From Pasteurella sp030783905 (lineage in GTDB: Bacteria > Pseudomonadota > Gammaproteobacteria > Enterobacterales > Pasteurellaceae), in contig CP182107.1 of NCBI GenBank assembly GCA_051122655.1, positions 2,170,001-2,234,000 of the forward strand: 64,000 bases of DNA, read 5' to 3'. Shown here in pieces: positions 26,730 to 36,158 of the stretch; the stretch's first letter is position 1, and each line of letters begins with the position of its first letter. The notes below the pieces were generated by a model. It did no database searches and had not been told where the DNA came from. It saw only the letters and a program-made list of their open reading frames with translations. The position numbers and the translations under genes are program-made.

Positions 26730-27617
26730 TTACCAACCACGCTCTTGCATTCTTTCATGTTGTTGTAGATGTGAAATTTCAATCCCTTTCATTGGATCCC
26801 CCAATTCTTCTGACAGACGCGCGATCAGATCGTAATCCTGATAATGGGTGGTGGCTTGCACAATCGCTTGAGCAAATTTTTCTGGATTCTCCGATTTAAA
26901 GATCCCAGACCCGACAAAGACACCATCTGCCCCTAATGCCATCATTAATGCCGCATCAGCGGGAGTGGCGACGCCACCTGCAGCGAAATTCACCACGGGT
27001 AATTTACCTAATGCTTTGATTTGTAACAGTAATTCAAAAGGGGCGCCGAGATTTTTCGCTTCCGTCATCAATTCATCATGGTTCATTGTGACGACTTTGC
27101 GAAGTTGGGCATTCACTTTCCGCATATGGCGTACTGCTTCTACAATATTCCCTGTGCCAGGTTCACCTTTGGTACGCAGCATAGATGCGCCTTCACCAAT
27201 ACGACGTAATGCTTCGCCTAGATCACGGCAACCACATACAAATGGCACGGTAAATTCACTTTTTAATAAATGAAACTCATCATCAGCAGGGGTCAGTACT
27301 TCACTTTCATCAATGTAATCCACGCCCATGGCTTCTAACACACGGGCTTCGGTGATATGCCCAATTCGAGCTTTTGCCATCACAGGAATCGAAACCGCAT
27401 TCATCACTTCTTTGATAATTTTAGGGTTCGCCATACGTGCCACGCCCCCTGCTGCACGGATATCGGATGGTACACGTTCAAGAGCCATGACCGCCACGGC
27501 ACCTGCTGCTTCGGCAATACGGGCTTGTTCCGCGTTAACCACATCCATAATCACCCCGCCTTTTTGCATTTGTGCCATGCCTCTTTTAACGGTATCCGAA
27601 CCTAAAATAGTGTTCAT
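26730..27617 (-). CDS. pdxS: Pyridoxal 5'-phosphate synthase subunit PdxS
   Basis: PdxS joins ribose 5-phosphate, glyceraldehyde 3-phosphate and ammonia to make PLP in one step (DXP-independent route). The 295 residues form a TIM barrel with the characteristic V-M-A-K-A-R-I-G-H and G-A-S-M-L-R-T-K-G-E-P-G-T-G-N segments. Its presence means this organism does not rely only on the PdxA/PdxJ route typical of E. coli. It is transcribed away from a MocR-type regulator that probably controls it. Confidence 0.98.
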   Translation of the reverse strand: MNTILGSDTVKRGMAQMQKGGVIMDVVNAEQARIAEAAGAVAVMALERVPSDIRAAGGVARMANPKIIKEVMNAVSIPVMAKARIGHITEARVLEAMGVDYIDESEVLTPADDEFHLLKSEFTVPFVCGCRDLGEALRRIGEGASMLRTKGEPGTGNIVEAVRHMRKVNAQLRKVVTMNHDELMTEAKNLGAPFELLLQIKALGKLPVVNFAAGGVATPADAALMMALGADGVFVGSGIFKSENPEKFAQAIVQATTHYQDYDLIARLSEELGDPMKGIEISHLQQHERMQERGW

Positions 27618-27663
27618 GTGTTGTCTCCTTTTATAACTAGTTTATTGTGTTTGAGAGGGTGCT

Positions 27664-27703
27664 ATTTTGGCGCTGATTCAGGTATGATTAAAAGTGTCAA
27701 AAT
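27664..27703. promoter_or_regulatory. Inverted repeat in the pdxS-pdxR divergent promoter region
   Basis: ATTTTGGCGC (27664-27673) and GTGTCAAAAT (27694-27703) are inverted copies matching at 8 of 10 positions, 20 bp apart. They lie in the 107-bp divergent gap, a likely place for PdxR binding. No binding evidence is available. Confidence 0.4.
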
Positions 27704-27724
27704 GAATAAATTTAATGGGGTCAG

Positions 27725-29149
27725 ATGATGAAGAAAATGAATTATCAATTAGATAAGAGTTTGAAAGTACCCTTGTATTTACAACTTTATCAACAAATCC
27801 GAGCGTTAATTTATGCTCAAGAATTGGTTTGTGGTGAGAAATTACCGTCTAAGCGAAATCTGTGCGAATATTTACAAATTAGCCAAAATACGGTTGAAGC
27901 TGCCTATGCACAGCTATTGGCGGAAGGCTATATTGAATCGAAACCGCGGCAAGGTTTTTTTGTGTGTTTTCAGCCAGCTTTCTTTTTTTCCGGCCAGAAA
28001 GCGAAAAAAACACGTCCTTTACCTCCCAAGACAACACCGATTCACTTTGATTTTAATCCTCACTCTATTGATACTCACAATTTTCCTCTTTCTCGTTGGC
28101 GTAAAGCAGGAAAAACATTGTTTCAACATCGCCAGCAAACCTTATTAAGCTTGGGAGAGAATCAGGGAGAGCGTCAATTACGACATGAAATTTGTGATTA
28201 TTTGTTTTCTTCTCGGGGGGTGAAATGTGAGATCGAACAAATCGTGATTTGTGCGGGGTTGGAAAGTGCGGTTCAGCAGCTGATTTTATTATTTGATTAT
28301 CTTTACCAAGATCAAACCGTGCATTATGGCATGGAGCGATATGGTTATCCCACTTTGGAAACGTTATTAAAGCGGTATCATAAGACGGTTATCAAATTGC
28401 CGTTGAAGCAAGATAGCCAGCAATTAGATTTGGATTTTTTGCAAGAAAGCTTGATTAATATTGCCTGTGTCACTCCTTCACATTTATACCCTTTTGGTCA
28501 TGTACTTTCGATTACACAACGTCAGCAGCTTTTAGCGTGGGCAAAGGAAAAACCACATCGTTATATTATTGAGGACGATTATGACAGCGAATTTCGCTAT
28601 AAAGGTAAACCTATTCCAGCGTTACAGAGCTTAGATAAACATGATAGCGTGATTTATTTGGGATCCTTTTCGAAGCTCTTAATGCCATCTTTGCGTTTAT
28701 CTTTTATGGTGCTGCCCAAACCGTTATTACCGCCTTATCAACAATATTGTGGTTTTATGAAGTGCTCTGTTTCACGTTTCGAGCAACAGCGCTTAGCTTA
28801 TTTTATGCAACAAGGTGAATTTGAAAAACATATTAATCGTATGCGTAAAATTTATCGGCGTAAAATGGAACGGCTGTGTACTTTATTATTGCCTTATCGC
28901 AACAAGATTAGCTACTACGGCGAGCATTCCGGGTTTTATTTATTGATTGAACTGATTGCTGAATCAAGAAGTCTCACAACATTAACTCGACTGGCTGATG
29001 AAAATGGCGTCAAGGTGTATCCTGTGGATTGTGAAGAACGCAAACTCTTTTCTTTAGGCTTTGGTGATTTAAGCGAAACACAATTAGAGGAGGGGATGGC
29101 TTGCTTACTGAATGCTTGGTTTGAAAATGACGCTATTCAACATGAATAG
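27725..29149 (+). CDS. pdxR: MocR-family transcriptional regulator (PdxR)
   Basis: The 474-residue protein joins an N-terminal GntR-type winged helix (about 15-80, with L-P-S-K-R-N-L and S-Q-N-T-V-E-A-A-Y) to a fold-type I aminotransferase-like domain (about 110-470). The likely PLP lysine is in G-S-F-S-K near residue 316. MocR proteins divergent from pdxST are PLP-sensing activators of those genes, so PdxR is the best call. Its 3' end forms a hairpin. An uptake signal lies at 28264-28272. Confidence 0.9.
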   Translation: MMKKMNYQLDKSLKVPLYLQLYQQIRALIYAQELVCGEKLPSKRNLCEYLQISQNTVEAAYAQLLAEGYIESKPRQGFFVCFQPAFFFSGQKAKKTRPLPPKTTPIHFDFNPHSIDTHNFPLSRWRKAGKTLFQHRQQTLLSLGENQGERQLRHEICDYLFSSRGVKCEIEQIVICAGLESAVQQLILLFDYLYQDQTVHYGMERYGYPTLETLLKRYHKTVIKLPLKQDSQQLDLDFLQESLINIACVTPSHLYPFGHVLSITQRQQLLAWAKEKPHRYIIEDDYDSEFRYKGKPIPALQSLDKHDSVIYLGSFSKLLMPSLRLSFMVLPKPLLPPYQQYCGFMKCSVSRFEQQRLAYFMQQGEFEKHINRMRKIYRRKMERLCTLLLPYRNKISYYGEHSGFYLLIELIAESRSLTTLTRLADENGVKVYPVDCEERKLFSLGFGDLSETQLEEGMACLLNAWFENDAIQHE

Positions 29150-29153
29150 CGTC
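29129..29153. terminator. Hairpin overlapping the pdxR stop, between convergent pdxR and mrcA
   Basis: GACGCTATTC (29129-29138) and GAATAGCGTC (29144-29153) form a perfect 10-bp stem with a 5-base loop. It spans the last pdxR codons and stop. No strong T run follows, so termination is likely but unproven. Confidence 0.6.
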
Positions 29154-29169
29154 GTCAGTATGATTTGTT

Positions 29170-31731
29170 TTAGAACAGTTCTTCTCGTTCTTGGACAGGG
29201 GTATTTTCATCGCTGTCGTCTGAAGGGAGGTAATAGCCTTGTTCTTCTACATAACTTCGTTTAGGTTCAGTACCGTTGATGAAATATTCTATACGACCAC
29301 CAGAATGCGTGAGTAGTCCCGAACCCATATCAATCCGTTTTTCAATAATATTCGGTGGTGGAGCCAGTTTACGTTCAGGGATATTTTCTAAGCTCACTTG
29401 CATATAGGCTTGCCATGCGGGTAACGCGGTTTTTGCCCCCGCTTCACCTCGACCCAAGTTACGTTTGTTATCGTCAAAGCCGACATACACAGCTGTCGTT
29501 AAATGTGCCCCGAAACCAGCATACCAAGCTACCTTAGAATTGTTGGTGGTACCGGTCTTGCCACCAATATCCTGGCGTTTAAAGGCTTTCGATAAGCGCC
29601 AGCTTGTTCCCACCCAGCTTTTACCTGCCTCACCATAGATTGCGGATGTTAATGCACTACGCACTAAAAAGGCTAGCTCACCGCTAATCACACGAGGGGC
29701 ATAGTGTGTTTCTGCATTGTCTGTTTTTGCTGCCGCCATAAAGCTAAGATTATTTTCATCCAACTGTGTTTGGGTAGTTGGTTGGAGTTCAGGTAAGTCA
29801 GGAATGAGATCGCCTACATCATTGTCTTCTTCCCCGCTGATATTGGCATCAAAATTTTCTGTCAAGCTTAAGTCGTAATTTTTGAACGCATCTAGTTTCT
29901 CTGTTTCACCATAGATCACAGGGATATCGTGACAGTCAATGCAAGCAATTTTCGGATTGGCTAAGAAAATCTCTTTGCCAGTATTATCTAAAATACGGTT
30001 AATAATAAAAGGTTCGACGAGGAATCCACCGTTATCAAAAACCGCATAACCTCTCGCCATTTCAAGCGGGGTAAAAGAAGCCGCACCTAAAGCGAGGGCT
30101 TCACTGGCTAAGTATTGATCACGTTTAAAGCCAAAACGTTGTAAAAACTCTGCGGTAAAATCAATTCCAGCCATTTGCATCGCACGAATGGCAATCATGT
30201 TTTTTGATAATCCCAACCCAACACGTAGTCGCATCGGTCCATCAAAGCGATTTGGCGAATTCTTCGGTTGCCAAGGTTTCTGCCCTGCTTTTTGTATTAC
30301 CAGTGGTGAGTCTTGTAACACACTGGAAAGGGTTAAGCCTTTTTCTAATGCGGCCGCATAAATAAACGGTTTAATTGAAGAACCGACTTGGACTAAGGAT
30401 TGGGTAGCACGGTTAAACTTGCTTTGTTCAAAACTAAATCCACCGACTAGGGCTTCAATTGCCCCGTTGTCACTATTTAATGAGACGAGCGCTGAATTGA
30501 CTTCGGGCACTTGTGCGAGAATCCATTCGCCTTTTTGTTTTTGGCGAATCCAAATTTGCTCACCTACTTTAGGTGTTTTTTTACCTGCCCAGCGCATTGC
30601 ATTGTTTGATAATGCCATACGCTCACCAGATGCTAACAGGAGTTCCAGCCCCGTTTTATTGACACTGAGTACTGCAGCAGGTAAGAGCGGTTCAGAATGG
30701 GGAAGTTTTTTTAAGAATCCAATGATCCGATCCTCTTCCCAAGCGGCCTCGTCTTTTTGCCACAATGGTGCACCACCACGATAACCATGACGCATATCGT
30801 AATCAAGTAAGTTATTGCGTAAGGCTTTTTGTGCTTCTGCCTGATCGTGAGAAAGTACGGTTGTGTAAACTTTAAAACCGCTTGTATAGGCTTTTTCTTC
30901 ACCAAAACGTTTGACCATTTCTTGACGTGCCATTTCAGTGACATAGTCCGCACGAAAATCAATTTGTGCACCATGATAGCGCGCTACGATAGGCTCTTTG
31001 ATTGCCGCGTCATATTCTTCTTGCGTAATGTATTGAGTGGTTAACATTCGCCCTAACACAATATTGCGACGCTCTTGCGCCCGTTTTAATGAATAAATCG
31101 GGTTCATTGTGGAAGGGGCTTTAGGTAAACCGGCAATAATGGCGATTTCTGACAAGCTAAGTTGGTCGAGTTCTTTACCAAAATAGGTTTTGGCGGCCGC
31201 CGCAACACCATAAGAGCGGTAACCTAAATAAATTTTGTTGAGGTAGAGTTCTAAAATCTCGTTTTTCGTTAATGTATTTTCAATATCAATGGCTAAAACG
31301 GCTTCCTTCGCTTTACGTTCGAGGGATTTTTCCGGGGTTAAGAAAAAGTTTCGGGCAAGTTGTTGTGTAATGGTACTGGCACCTTGTGAAGCGCCCTTTT
31401 TGGTTACCGCAACGGTGATCGCACGTGCGATCCCAATGGGATCTAAACCATGATGTTCATAAAAACGGTTATCTTCGGTCGCTAACACCGCATTTATCAA
31501 CTGTTTTGGTATTTTGTCTAGCGGTACAGGAATACGACGCTGTTCACCGACTTCACCAATCAATTTGCCATCTGCAGTATAAATTTGCATTGGCTGTTGT
31601 AATTCCACTGTCTTTAGGCTTTCGACATCTGGTAAGTCAGCCTTTAAATAAACATAGATCGCACCTAGCGCGAGACAGCCGAGTACGATAAGCGTGAGCA
31701 GGGAGCTGAGTATTAGTTTTGCGATCCGCAT
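29170..31731 (-). CDS. mrcA: Penicillin-binding protein 1A
   Basis: PBP1A is a bifunctional inner-membrane enzyme that polymerises and cross-links peptidoglycan. The 853 residues have an N-terminal membrane anchor, a glycosyltransferase domain with E-D-N-R-F-Y-E-H-H-G-L-D, and a transpeptidase domain with S-S-I-K (S-x-x-K), S-K-N (S-x-N) and K-T-G-T-T-N. It is divergent from comA, as ponA is in H. influenzae and mrcA from hofM in E. coli. Confidence 0.97.
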   Translation of the reverse strand: MRIAKLILSSLLTLIVLGCLALGAIYVYLKADLPDVESLKTVELQQPMQIYTADGKLIGEVGEQRRIPVPLDKIPKQLINAVLATEDNRFYEHHGLDPIGIARAITVAVTKKGASQGASTITQQLARNFFLTPEKSLERKAKEAVLAIDIENTLTKNEILELYLNKIYLGYRSYGVAAAAKTYFGKELDQLSLSEIAIIAGLPKAPSTMNPIYSLKRAQERRNIVLGRMLTTQYITQEEYDAAIKEPIVARYHGAQIDFRADYVTEMARQEMVKRFGEEKAYTSGFKVYTTVLSHDQAEAQKALRNNLLDYDMRHGYRGGAPLWQKDEAAWEEDRIIGFLKKLPHSEPLLPAAVLSVNKTGLELLLASGERMALSNNAMRWAGKKTPKVGEQIWIRQKQKGEWILAQVPEVNSALVSLNSDNGAIEALVGGFSFEQSKFNRATQSLVQVGSSIKPFIYAAALEKGLTLSSVLQDSPLVIQKAGQKPWQPKNSPNRFDGPMRLRVGLGLSKNMIAIRAMQMAGIDFTAEFLQRFGFKRDQYLASEALALGAASFTPLEMARGYAVFDNGGFLVEPFIINRILDNTGKEIFLANPKIACIDCHDIPVIYGETEKLDAFKNYDLSLTENFDANISGEEDNDVGDLIPDLPELQPTTQTQLDENNLSFMAAAKTDNAETHYAPRVISGELAFLVRSALTSAIYGEAGKSWVGTSWRLSKAFKRQDIGGKTGTTNNSKVAWYAGFGAHLTTAVYVGFDDNKRNLGRGEAGAKTALPAWQAYMQVSLENIPERKLAPPPNIIEKRIDMGSGLLTHSGGRIEYFINGTEPKRSYVEEQGYYLPSDDSDENTPVQEREELF

Positions 31732-31865
31732 CGGGAAATTCTCTTTAGTTTAATGTTTGTTTATTAAAAACTCGAAAAATTGTACACAGTATAAAGATAA
31801 CAAAGCTAAATCCAAAGCTAAAAGTGCAGTAAAAATGTAAATACTCAGTAAAGTAGTACAGCAAA

Positions 31866-32642
31866 ATGATTAAGTTTTCATCTGGTTTGATTCAAATTGG
31901 TATCTGGCAAAAAAACGATAATCTCGAGTTGGTTTGGTTAGATAAAATGCACCAACCCCACGTATTATTTTGTCCTCTCCATCAGCTTTCTACACTCGAT
32001 CAACTCATGAAGGTGACATTGAACACACATAAACTTCATCGGCGTAACTATTACTTTGTTAGCGCGATCTCTCCTCATCATATTTGGAGTAAAGCGATTT
32101 TATTACCTCATTCTCTTTCGGATAAGGAATTGGATTGCCAAGCGCGTTTGTTGTTGACACAAGAATTACCAATTCCTTTATCTGAGTTGTGGTTTGATTA
32201 TTACACAGAACAACTACAACAAGGATGTAAACTCACGGTATTAGCGTTGCAGCGTAATATTGCAAAACAGGTTCTAGCACCTTTAATGGACTTGAATGTT
32301 CGCGTGTTAGATAGCGCGCTTTATGCCTTATTACGGGGATTTCAATTTCTGTTAGCAAAAGCAGAGTATTCAAAGACCTTATTTCTGTACCAAGATGAAC
32401 AAGGTTGTATTGCCATTCAAGAAAAAGGTCATCAGGTACTACATTTGCAGCGCCCTATACCAGACCTGAAGCAAGTTTATACACAATTCTGCCAACACTA
32501 TTCTACTGAAATTGACGCTGTTGTTGTTTATCGAGAAGGTCAGTCAATAGTGCCACTTCAGTCGGATTGGACGGTGTTACAAACGGATATTCCTTTGATT
32601 GCGTTAGGCAATGCTTTATGGCAAGGCAAATTAGATACGTAG
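31866..32642 (+). CDS. comA: Competence protein ComA (PilM-like)
   Basis: First gene of a five-gene operon matching H. influenzae comABCDE and E. coli hofMNOPQ. The 258-residue protein is the cytoplasmic PilM-type actin-like partner of the pilus/secretin alignment complex used for DNA uptake. Direct motif support is weak because this protein is poorly conserved; identity comes from position, length and the downstream genes. A possible -10 (TATAAA) is at 31790-31795. Confidence 0.85.
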   Translation: MIKFSSGLIQIGIWQKNDNLELVWLDKMHQPHVLFCPLHQLSTLDQLMKVTLNTHKLHRRNYYFVSAISPHHIWSKAILLPHSLSDKELDCQARLLLTQELPIPLSELWFDYYTEQLQQGCKLTVLALQRNIAKQVLAPLMDLNVRVLDSALYALLRGFQFLLAKAEYSKTLFLYQDEQGCIAIQEKGHQVLHLQRPIPDLKQVYTQFCQHYSTEIDAVVVYREGQSIVPLQSDWTVLQTDIPLIALGNALWQGKLDT

Positions 32643-32672
32643 TGATGTTATTCATAAGCAGAAAGTGAGCAT

Positions 32673-33188
32673 ATGACAAAAATAATCAATTTATTACCTT
32701 GGCGAGAAAAAAGTGCGAAACGTCGTCTTAAACACATGAGTCTACAACTCATTGTACTTATTTTGTTGACGAGCATAGGCTATGTTTATTGTTTTGAACA
32801 GCAGGCTTTACTTGAGCAACAAACCTTAATACAGCGAGCTAAACAAGAGCAAATCCGCCTTGAGCAACAGGCACTGAGTCAGCGGATTCAGCATTTACAA
32901 CAACATATGGTGTTACCTGACACCGCGCGTTTAGCAACGGCGGATGTGCTTACTATGCTCAATATGTTATCCAGCTTGCCTTTGGAACAAGGTGAATTAA
33001 CGTCGCTACAGTTAGACAATCAGGTTTTGTTATTGCAAGGGCAGATGGAGAAACAACAGGCATTTGAACAATTACATCAATATCTTTTAGCGCAACCACT
33101 TTTTTCACGGGTAGAGTTAGCTGAAATGAGGTCCGAGTCGGCGCAGATTGTTTTTGAAATGGCATTAACGATAAACAAGGCATCATGA
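32673..33188 (+). CDS. comB: Competence protein ComB (PilN-like)
   Basis: The 171-residue product starts M-T-K-I-I-N-L-L-P-W-R, the PilN signature that binds PilM. A single membrane segment (about 23-41) follows, then a Gln-rich coiled-coil and a small periplasmic domain. It helps form the inner-membrane alignment complex for type IV pilus-based DNA uptake. Its end overlaps the comC start by 4 bp. Confidence 0.88.
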   Translation: MTKIINLLPWREKSAKRRLKHMSLQLIVLILLTSIGYVYCFEQQALLEQQTLIQRAKQEQIRLEQQALSQRIQHLQQHMVLPDTARLATADVLTMLNMLSSLPLEQGELTSLQLDNQVLLLQGQMEKQQAFEQLHQYLLAQPLFSRVELAEMRSESAQIVFEMALTINKAS

Positions 33189-33712
33189 TGTTAAGCAAAG
33201 AATTACAGGCAACCTTAGAACGTTGGTTTCACTTATCTCCCCTTCAACGAATGACCGTATGTGTAGTGATATTCGCTTTCTTGTTCGTTTTCCCGCTTTC
33301 AAGCTATTGGCAAACGCGAGAAACATTACGTCAGGTAGAGCAAGATGCAGAACAGCAGCAACAAATTGTTCAGCATCAAAAACACATTTTAGCGAGCTTA
33401 GAGCGAAATCATTTGAGCCAGCAAATTACGCCAGACTTAACTGCTCAATTAACGGAGATAAATCAATTTATTGCAATCCAACTCGCCCATTTCCCCGACC
33501 ACTCATCACAATGGACATTTCAGTCATTGCCTCAGTTAACCTTGCATTTCACGAGTAATTTTGAGCAATGTCAGTTATTGCTAACGGAATTGTTAACGCA
33601 ATATCCACAATTATTCTTACTTTCATTACAAATAAGCCAAAATGAGGAGACAGACGTCGGCTCGATCCTCACTGAGGCATCTTTTCAATTACAGCCAATT
33701 ACAGCGAAATGA
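33185..33712 (+). CDS. comC: Competence protein ComC (PilO-like)
   Basis: The 175-residue protein has one membrane segment (about 25-42), a Gln/Glu-rich coiled coil and a ferredoxin-like periplasmic end, as expected for PilO. It should pair with ComB. ATG codons at 33185 and 33188 are both usable, the first overlapping the comB stop. Primary sequence similarity is low across this family, so the call leans on operon position. Confidence 0.83.
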   Translation: MMLSKELQATLERWFHLSPLQRMTVCVVIFAFLFVFPLSSYWQTRETLRQVEQDAEQQQQIVQHQKHILASLERNHLSQQITPDLTAQLTEINQFIAIQLAHFPDHSSQWTFQSLPQLTLHFTSNFEQCQLLLTELLTQYPQLFLLSLQISQNEETDVGSILTEASFQLQPITAK

Positions 33713-33721
33713 GGAGAATGA

Positions 33722-34087
33722 ATGATGCGAATCAAGATAATGTTGATCTTAAGTATGCTCAGTGTAACGGTTTTGGCGGATCCTTTTGATAAACATAAAA
33801 GAGAGAAGGGGCAGCCTCAAACACCTTTGTGTCATCAAGCTATCCCCGTAGTCTTTGCACAACATCCCTTAAATGCATTGCGGTTAGTTGGTGTGTTACA
33901 ACAGAATACAGTGTGGCAGGCCTTTTTTGTGAATGATAACGCACAAATAGAAACGGTCACCGTAGGGCAGTTTGTCAGCTCAGACGCACTGAAAGTCCAA
34001 CAGATCGATCAATTTGGGGTTCAATTGTCTTATTGGAAAAATAAACAGACTTGTACGGATGAAGGGATAATCTCACTTAAATTTTAA
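33722..34087 (+). CDS. comD: Competence protein ComD (PilP-like)
   Basis: This 121-residue secreted protein has a signal peptide (about 1-20, ending V-L-A) and a periplasmic domain containing L-N-A-L-R-L-V-G-V-L, typical of PilP. PilP links the inner-membrane complex to the secretin ComE. A GAGGAG ribosome-binding site at 33711-33716 precedes the doublet ATG at 33722/33725. It has two Cys residues, one near residue 39 and one near the C-terminus, which could form a disulfide. Confidence 0.84.
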   Translation: MMRIKIMLILSMLSVTVLADPFDKHKREKGQPQTPLCHQAIPVVFAQHPLNALRLVGVLQQNTVWQAFFVNDNAQIETVTVGQFVSSDALKVQQIDQFGVQLSYWKNKQTCTDEGIISLKF

Positions 34088-34096
34088 GGAAAAACT

Positions 34097-35425
34097 ATGT
34101 TGCGAACACTCAGAAACATATCTTGCGCGTACCTGTTATCTAGATTGGGATATATTGGTAGTCTCCAAGCACAAGAGCCAACGCCTTTTTATTTACGTTT
34201 AAAACAAGCCCCTTTGGTCGAGGTATTACAACAATTAGCGCTGGTGCAACATCAGGACTTGCTCATGGATGATCATTTAGACGGCACATTATCCTTACAA
34301 CTGAAGCACACTACCTTTGAGCAATTCTTACAATCCGTAGCAAAAATGAAACAACTTGAATTACACAAAGACGGACAAAGCTACTACTTAAGTCCTGCTT
34401 CTGTGTTGCCACAAAACGAGAGTGTGCATCAGATGCCATTGATGACCTCAGCCATCAAATTAGACTTTGCTAAAGTGGCAGATGTCGTGAAATCCCTCAC
34501 TTCAGGGCAAGGTAGTTTGTTATCGGTAGGCGGAAGTTTGAGTTTTGATGAGCGAACGAATTTACTTCTGATTCAAGATGATCCGCAATCAGTACAGCGT
34601 ATAAAACGCTTAGTGACAGAAATGGATAAACCGATTGAACAAATTGCGATTGAAGCCAGAATTGTGACCATGACTGATGAAAGTTTACAAGAACTTGGGG
34701 TGCGTTGGGGATTATTTCAGCCCACAGAACAGGCAAAAGCTATCGCAGGGAGTTTAGCCGCGAATGGTTTCACCAATATCGGTAGTCAATTAAATGTGAA
34801 TTTCGCGACTAACAGTACCCCTGTGGGGTCCGTTGCCTTACAGTTAGCCAAAATAAATGGGCGTTTATTGGATTTGGAATTAACGGCATTAGAACGAGAA
34901 AAGCATGTTGACATTATCGCAAGCCCTCGTTTATTAACAACGAATAAAAAAAGTGCGAGTATCAAACAAGGGACTGAAATTCCTTATGTGATGCGACGTG
35001 GAAAAGAGAAAAGTGAATCGGTAGAATTTCGCGAGGCGGTACTTGGTCTAGATGTGACACCACACATCTCAAAAGATAAAACCATTTTATTAGATTTAGT
35101 CATTACTCAAAACACACTCGGGGCGCCTGTGGTATACGATAAAGGGGAAATTGTTTCCATCGATAAACAGGAAATTAATACTCAAGTGGTCGCGCAAGAT
35201 GGTGAAACCATCGTTTTAGGGGGCGTATTTCATGATGCGATGACAAAAGGGGTAGATAAAGTCCCATTACTGGGTGATTTACCTCTGCTTAAACATTTAT
35301 TTCGTCAGGAAACTGAACGTCATCAAAAGCGCGAATTGGTGATTTTTGTCACTCCTCATATTATTAAACCGAGCCAAGTCTCGGATGAACAAAAGCCACA
35401 ACGTGTTAAAAAATCCGCAAAATAG
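34097..35425 (+). CDS. comE: Competence secretin ComE (PilQ-like)
   Basis: ComE is the outer-membrane secretin through which the pilus and DNA pass. The 442-residue protein has a signal peptide, secretin N-domains with an R-T-N-L-L-x-I-x-D segment near 155, and the secretin core ending in V-P-L-L-G-D-L-P-L-L-K-H-L-F and E-L-V-I-F-V-T-P. In H. influenzae comF follows comE; here it does not, and aroK comes next. Confidence 0.95.
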   Translation: MLRTLRNISCAYLLSRLGYIGSLQAQEPTPFYLRLKQAPLVEVLQQLALVQHQDLLMDDHLDGTLSLQLKHTTFEQFLQSVAKMKQLELHKDGQSYYLSPASVLPQNESVHQMPLMTSAIKLDFAKVADVVKSLTSGQGSLLSVGGSLSFDERTNLLLIQDDPQSVQRIKRLVTEMDKPIEQIAIEARIVTMTDESLQELGVRWGLFQPTEQAKAIAGSLAANGFTNIGSQLNVNFATNSTPVGSVALQLAKINGRLLDLELTALEREKHVDIIASPRLLTTNKKSASIKQGTEIPYVMRRGKEKSESVEFREAVLGLDVTPHISKDKTILLDLVITQNTLGAPVVYDKGEIVSIDKQEINTQVVAQDGETIVLGGVFHDAMTKGVDKVPLLGDLPLLKHLFRQETERHQKRELVIFVTPHIIKPSQVSDEQKPQRVKKSAK

Positions 35426-35534
35426 AGGTGACTTTTGTTCATCTCAAGTAAATCTCAGAAATAAATGAGCATTGAGGTTGAAAAAGAGGGCGATTTATTG
35501 CGATAATCTCAATTATTTTTTGGGTGATCTTTCT

Positions 35535-35552
35535 GCGACCGATGACGGTCGC
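35535..35552 (+). other. Small hairpin between comE and aroK
   Basis: GCGACC and GGTCGC are 6-bp arms with a 6-base loop, followed by a broken pyrimidine stretch. It is a possible weak terminator of the com operon in the 188-bp gap before aroK. Confidence 0.45.
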
Positions 35553-35613
35553 TTCTCTATTTTGTAAAAGATCATAATTATCAATGTATTAATGAAAAGA
35601 AGAAAAATTAGAG

Positions 35614-36141
35614 ATGGCAGAAAAGCGTAATATTTTCTTAATTGGACCAATGGGGGCGGGTAAAAGTACGATTGGCCGCCAATTAGCACAGCTATTAAGT
35701 ATGGACTTTGTGGATTCGGATAATGAAATTGAACAACGAGCGGGTGCTGATATTAGTTGGATTTTTGATGTTGAAGGTGAAGACGGTTTTCGTAAGCGTG
35801 AAGAACGCATTATTAATGAATTAACACAAAGACAAGGGATCGTTTTATCGACTGGTGGTGGTGCGGTATTATCGAAAGAAAATCGCAATCATTTGTCTGC
35901 ACGAGGTATTGTGATTTATTTAGAAACCACGGTCGATAAACAGTATCAACGTACACAACGTGATAAAAAGCGTCCACTTTTACAAGAAGTGGCGGATCCT
36001 CGCCAAGTCCTTGAGGACTTAGCAAAAATTCGTAATCCGTTGTATGAAGAAATTGCAGATATCACATTACCTACTGACGAACAAAGCGCTAAGGTAATGG
36101 CAACACAAATTGTCGATTTAATTGATAATCTTCACGGCTAG
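35614..36141 (+). CDS. aroK: Shikimate kinase I
   Basis: AroK phosphorylates shikimate in aromatic amino acid synthesis. The 175 residues open with the P-loop G-P-M-G-A-G-K-S-T-I-G and contain the shikimate-binding D-S-D-N and G-G-G-A-V segments. It is followed after 17 bp by aroB, the usual pairing. Confidence 0.98.
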   Translation: MAEKRNIFLIGPMGAGKSTIGRQLAQLLSMDFVDSDNEIEQRAGADISWIFDVEGEDGFRKREERIINELTQRQGIVLSTGGGAVLSKENRNHLSARGIVIYLETTVDKQYQRTQRDKKRPLLQEVADPRQVLEDLAKIRNPLYEEIADITLPTDEQSAKVMATQIVDLIDNLHG

Positions 36142-36158
36142 AGTAAGTAAGGTAAATC

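Noticed and set aside
31761..31776. CRP-S site upstream of comA
   Set aside because: Only the right half (TCGAA) resembles the site; the left half TTATT does not. Kept only as a note on possible drift.
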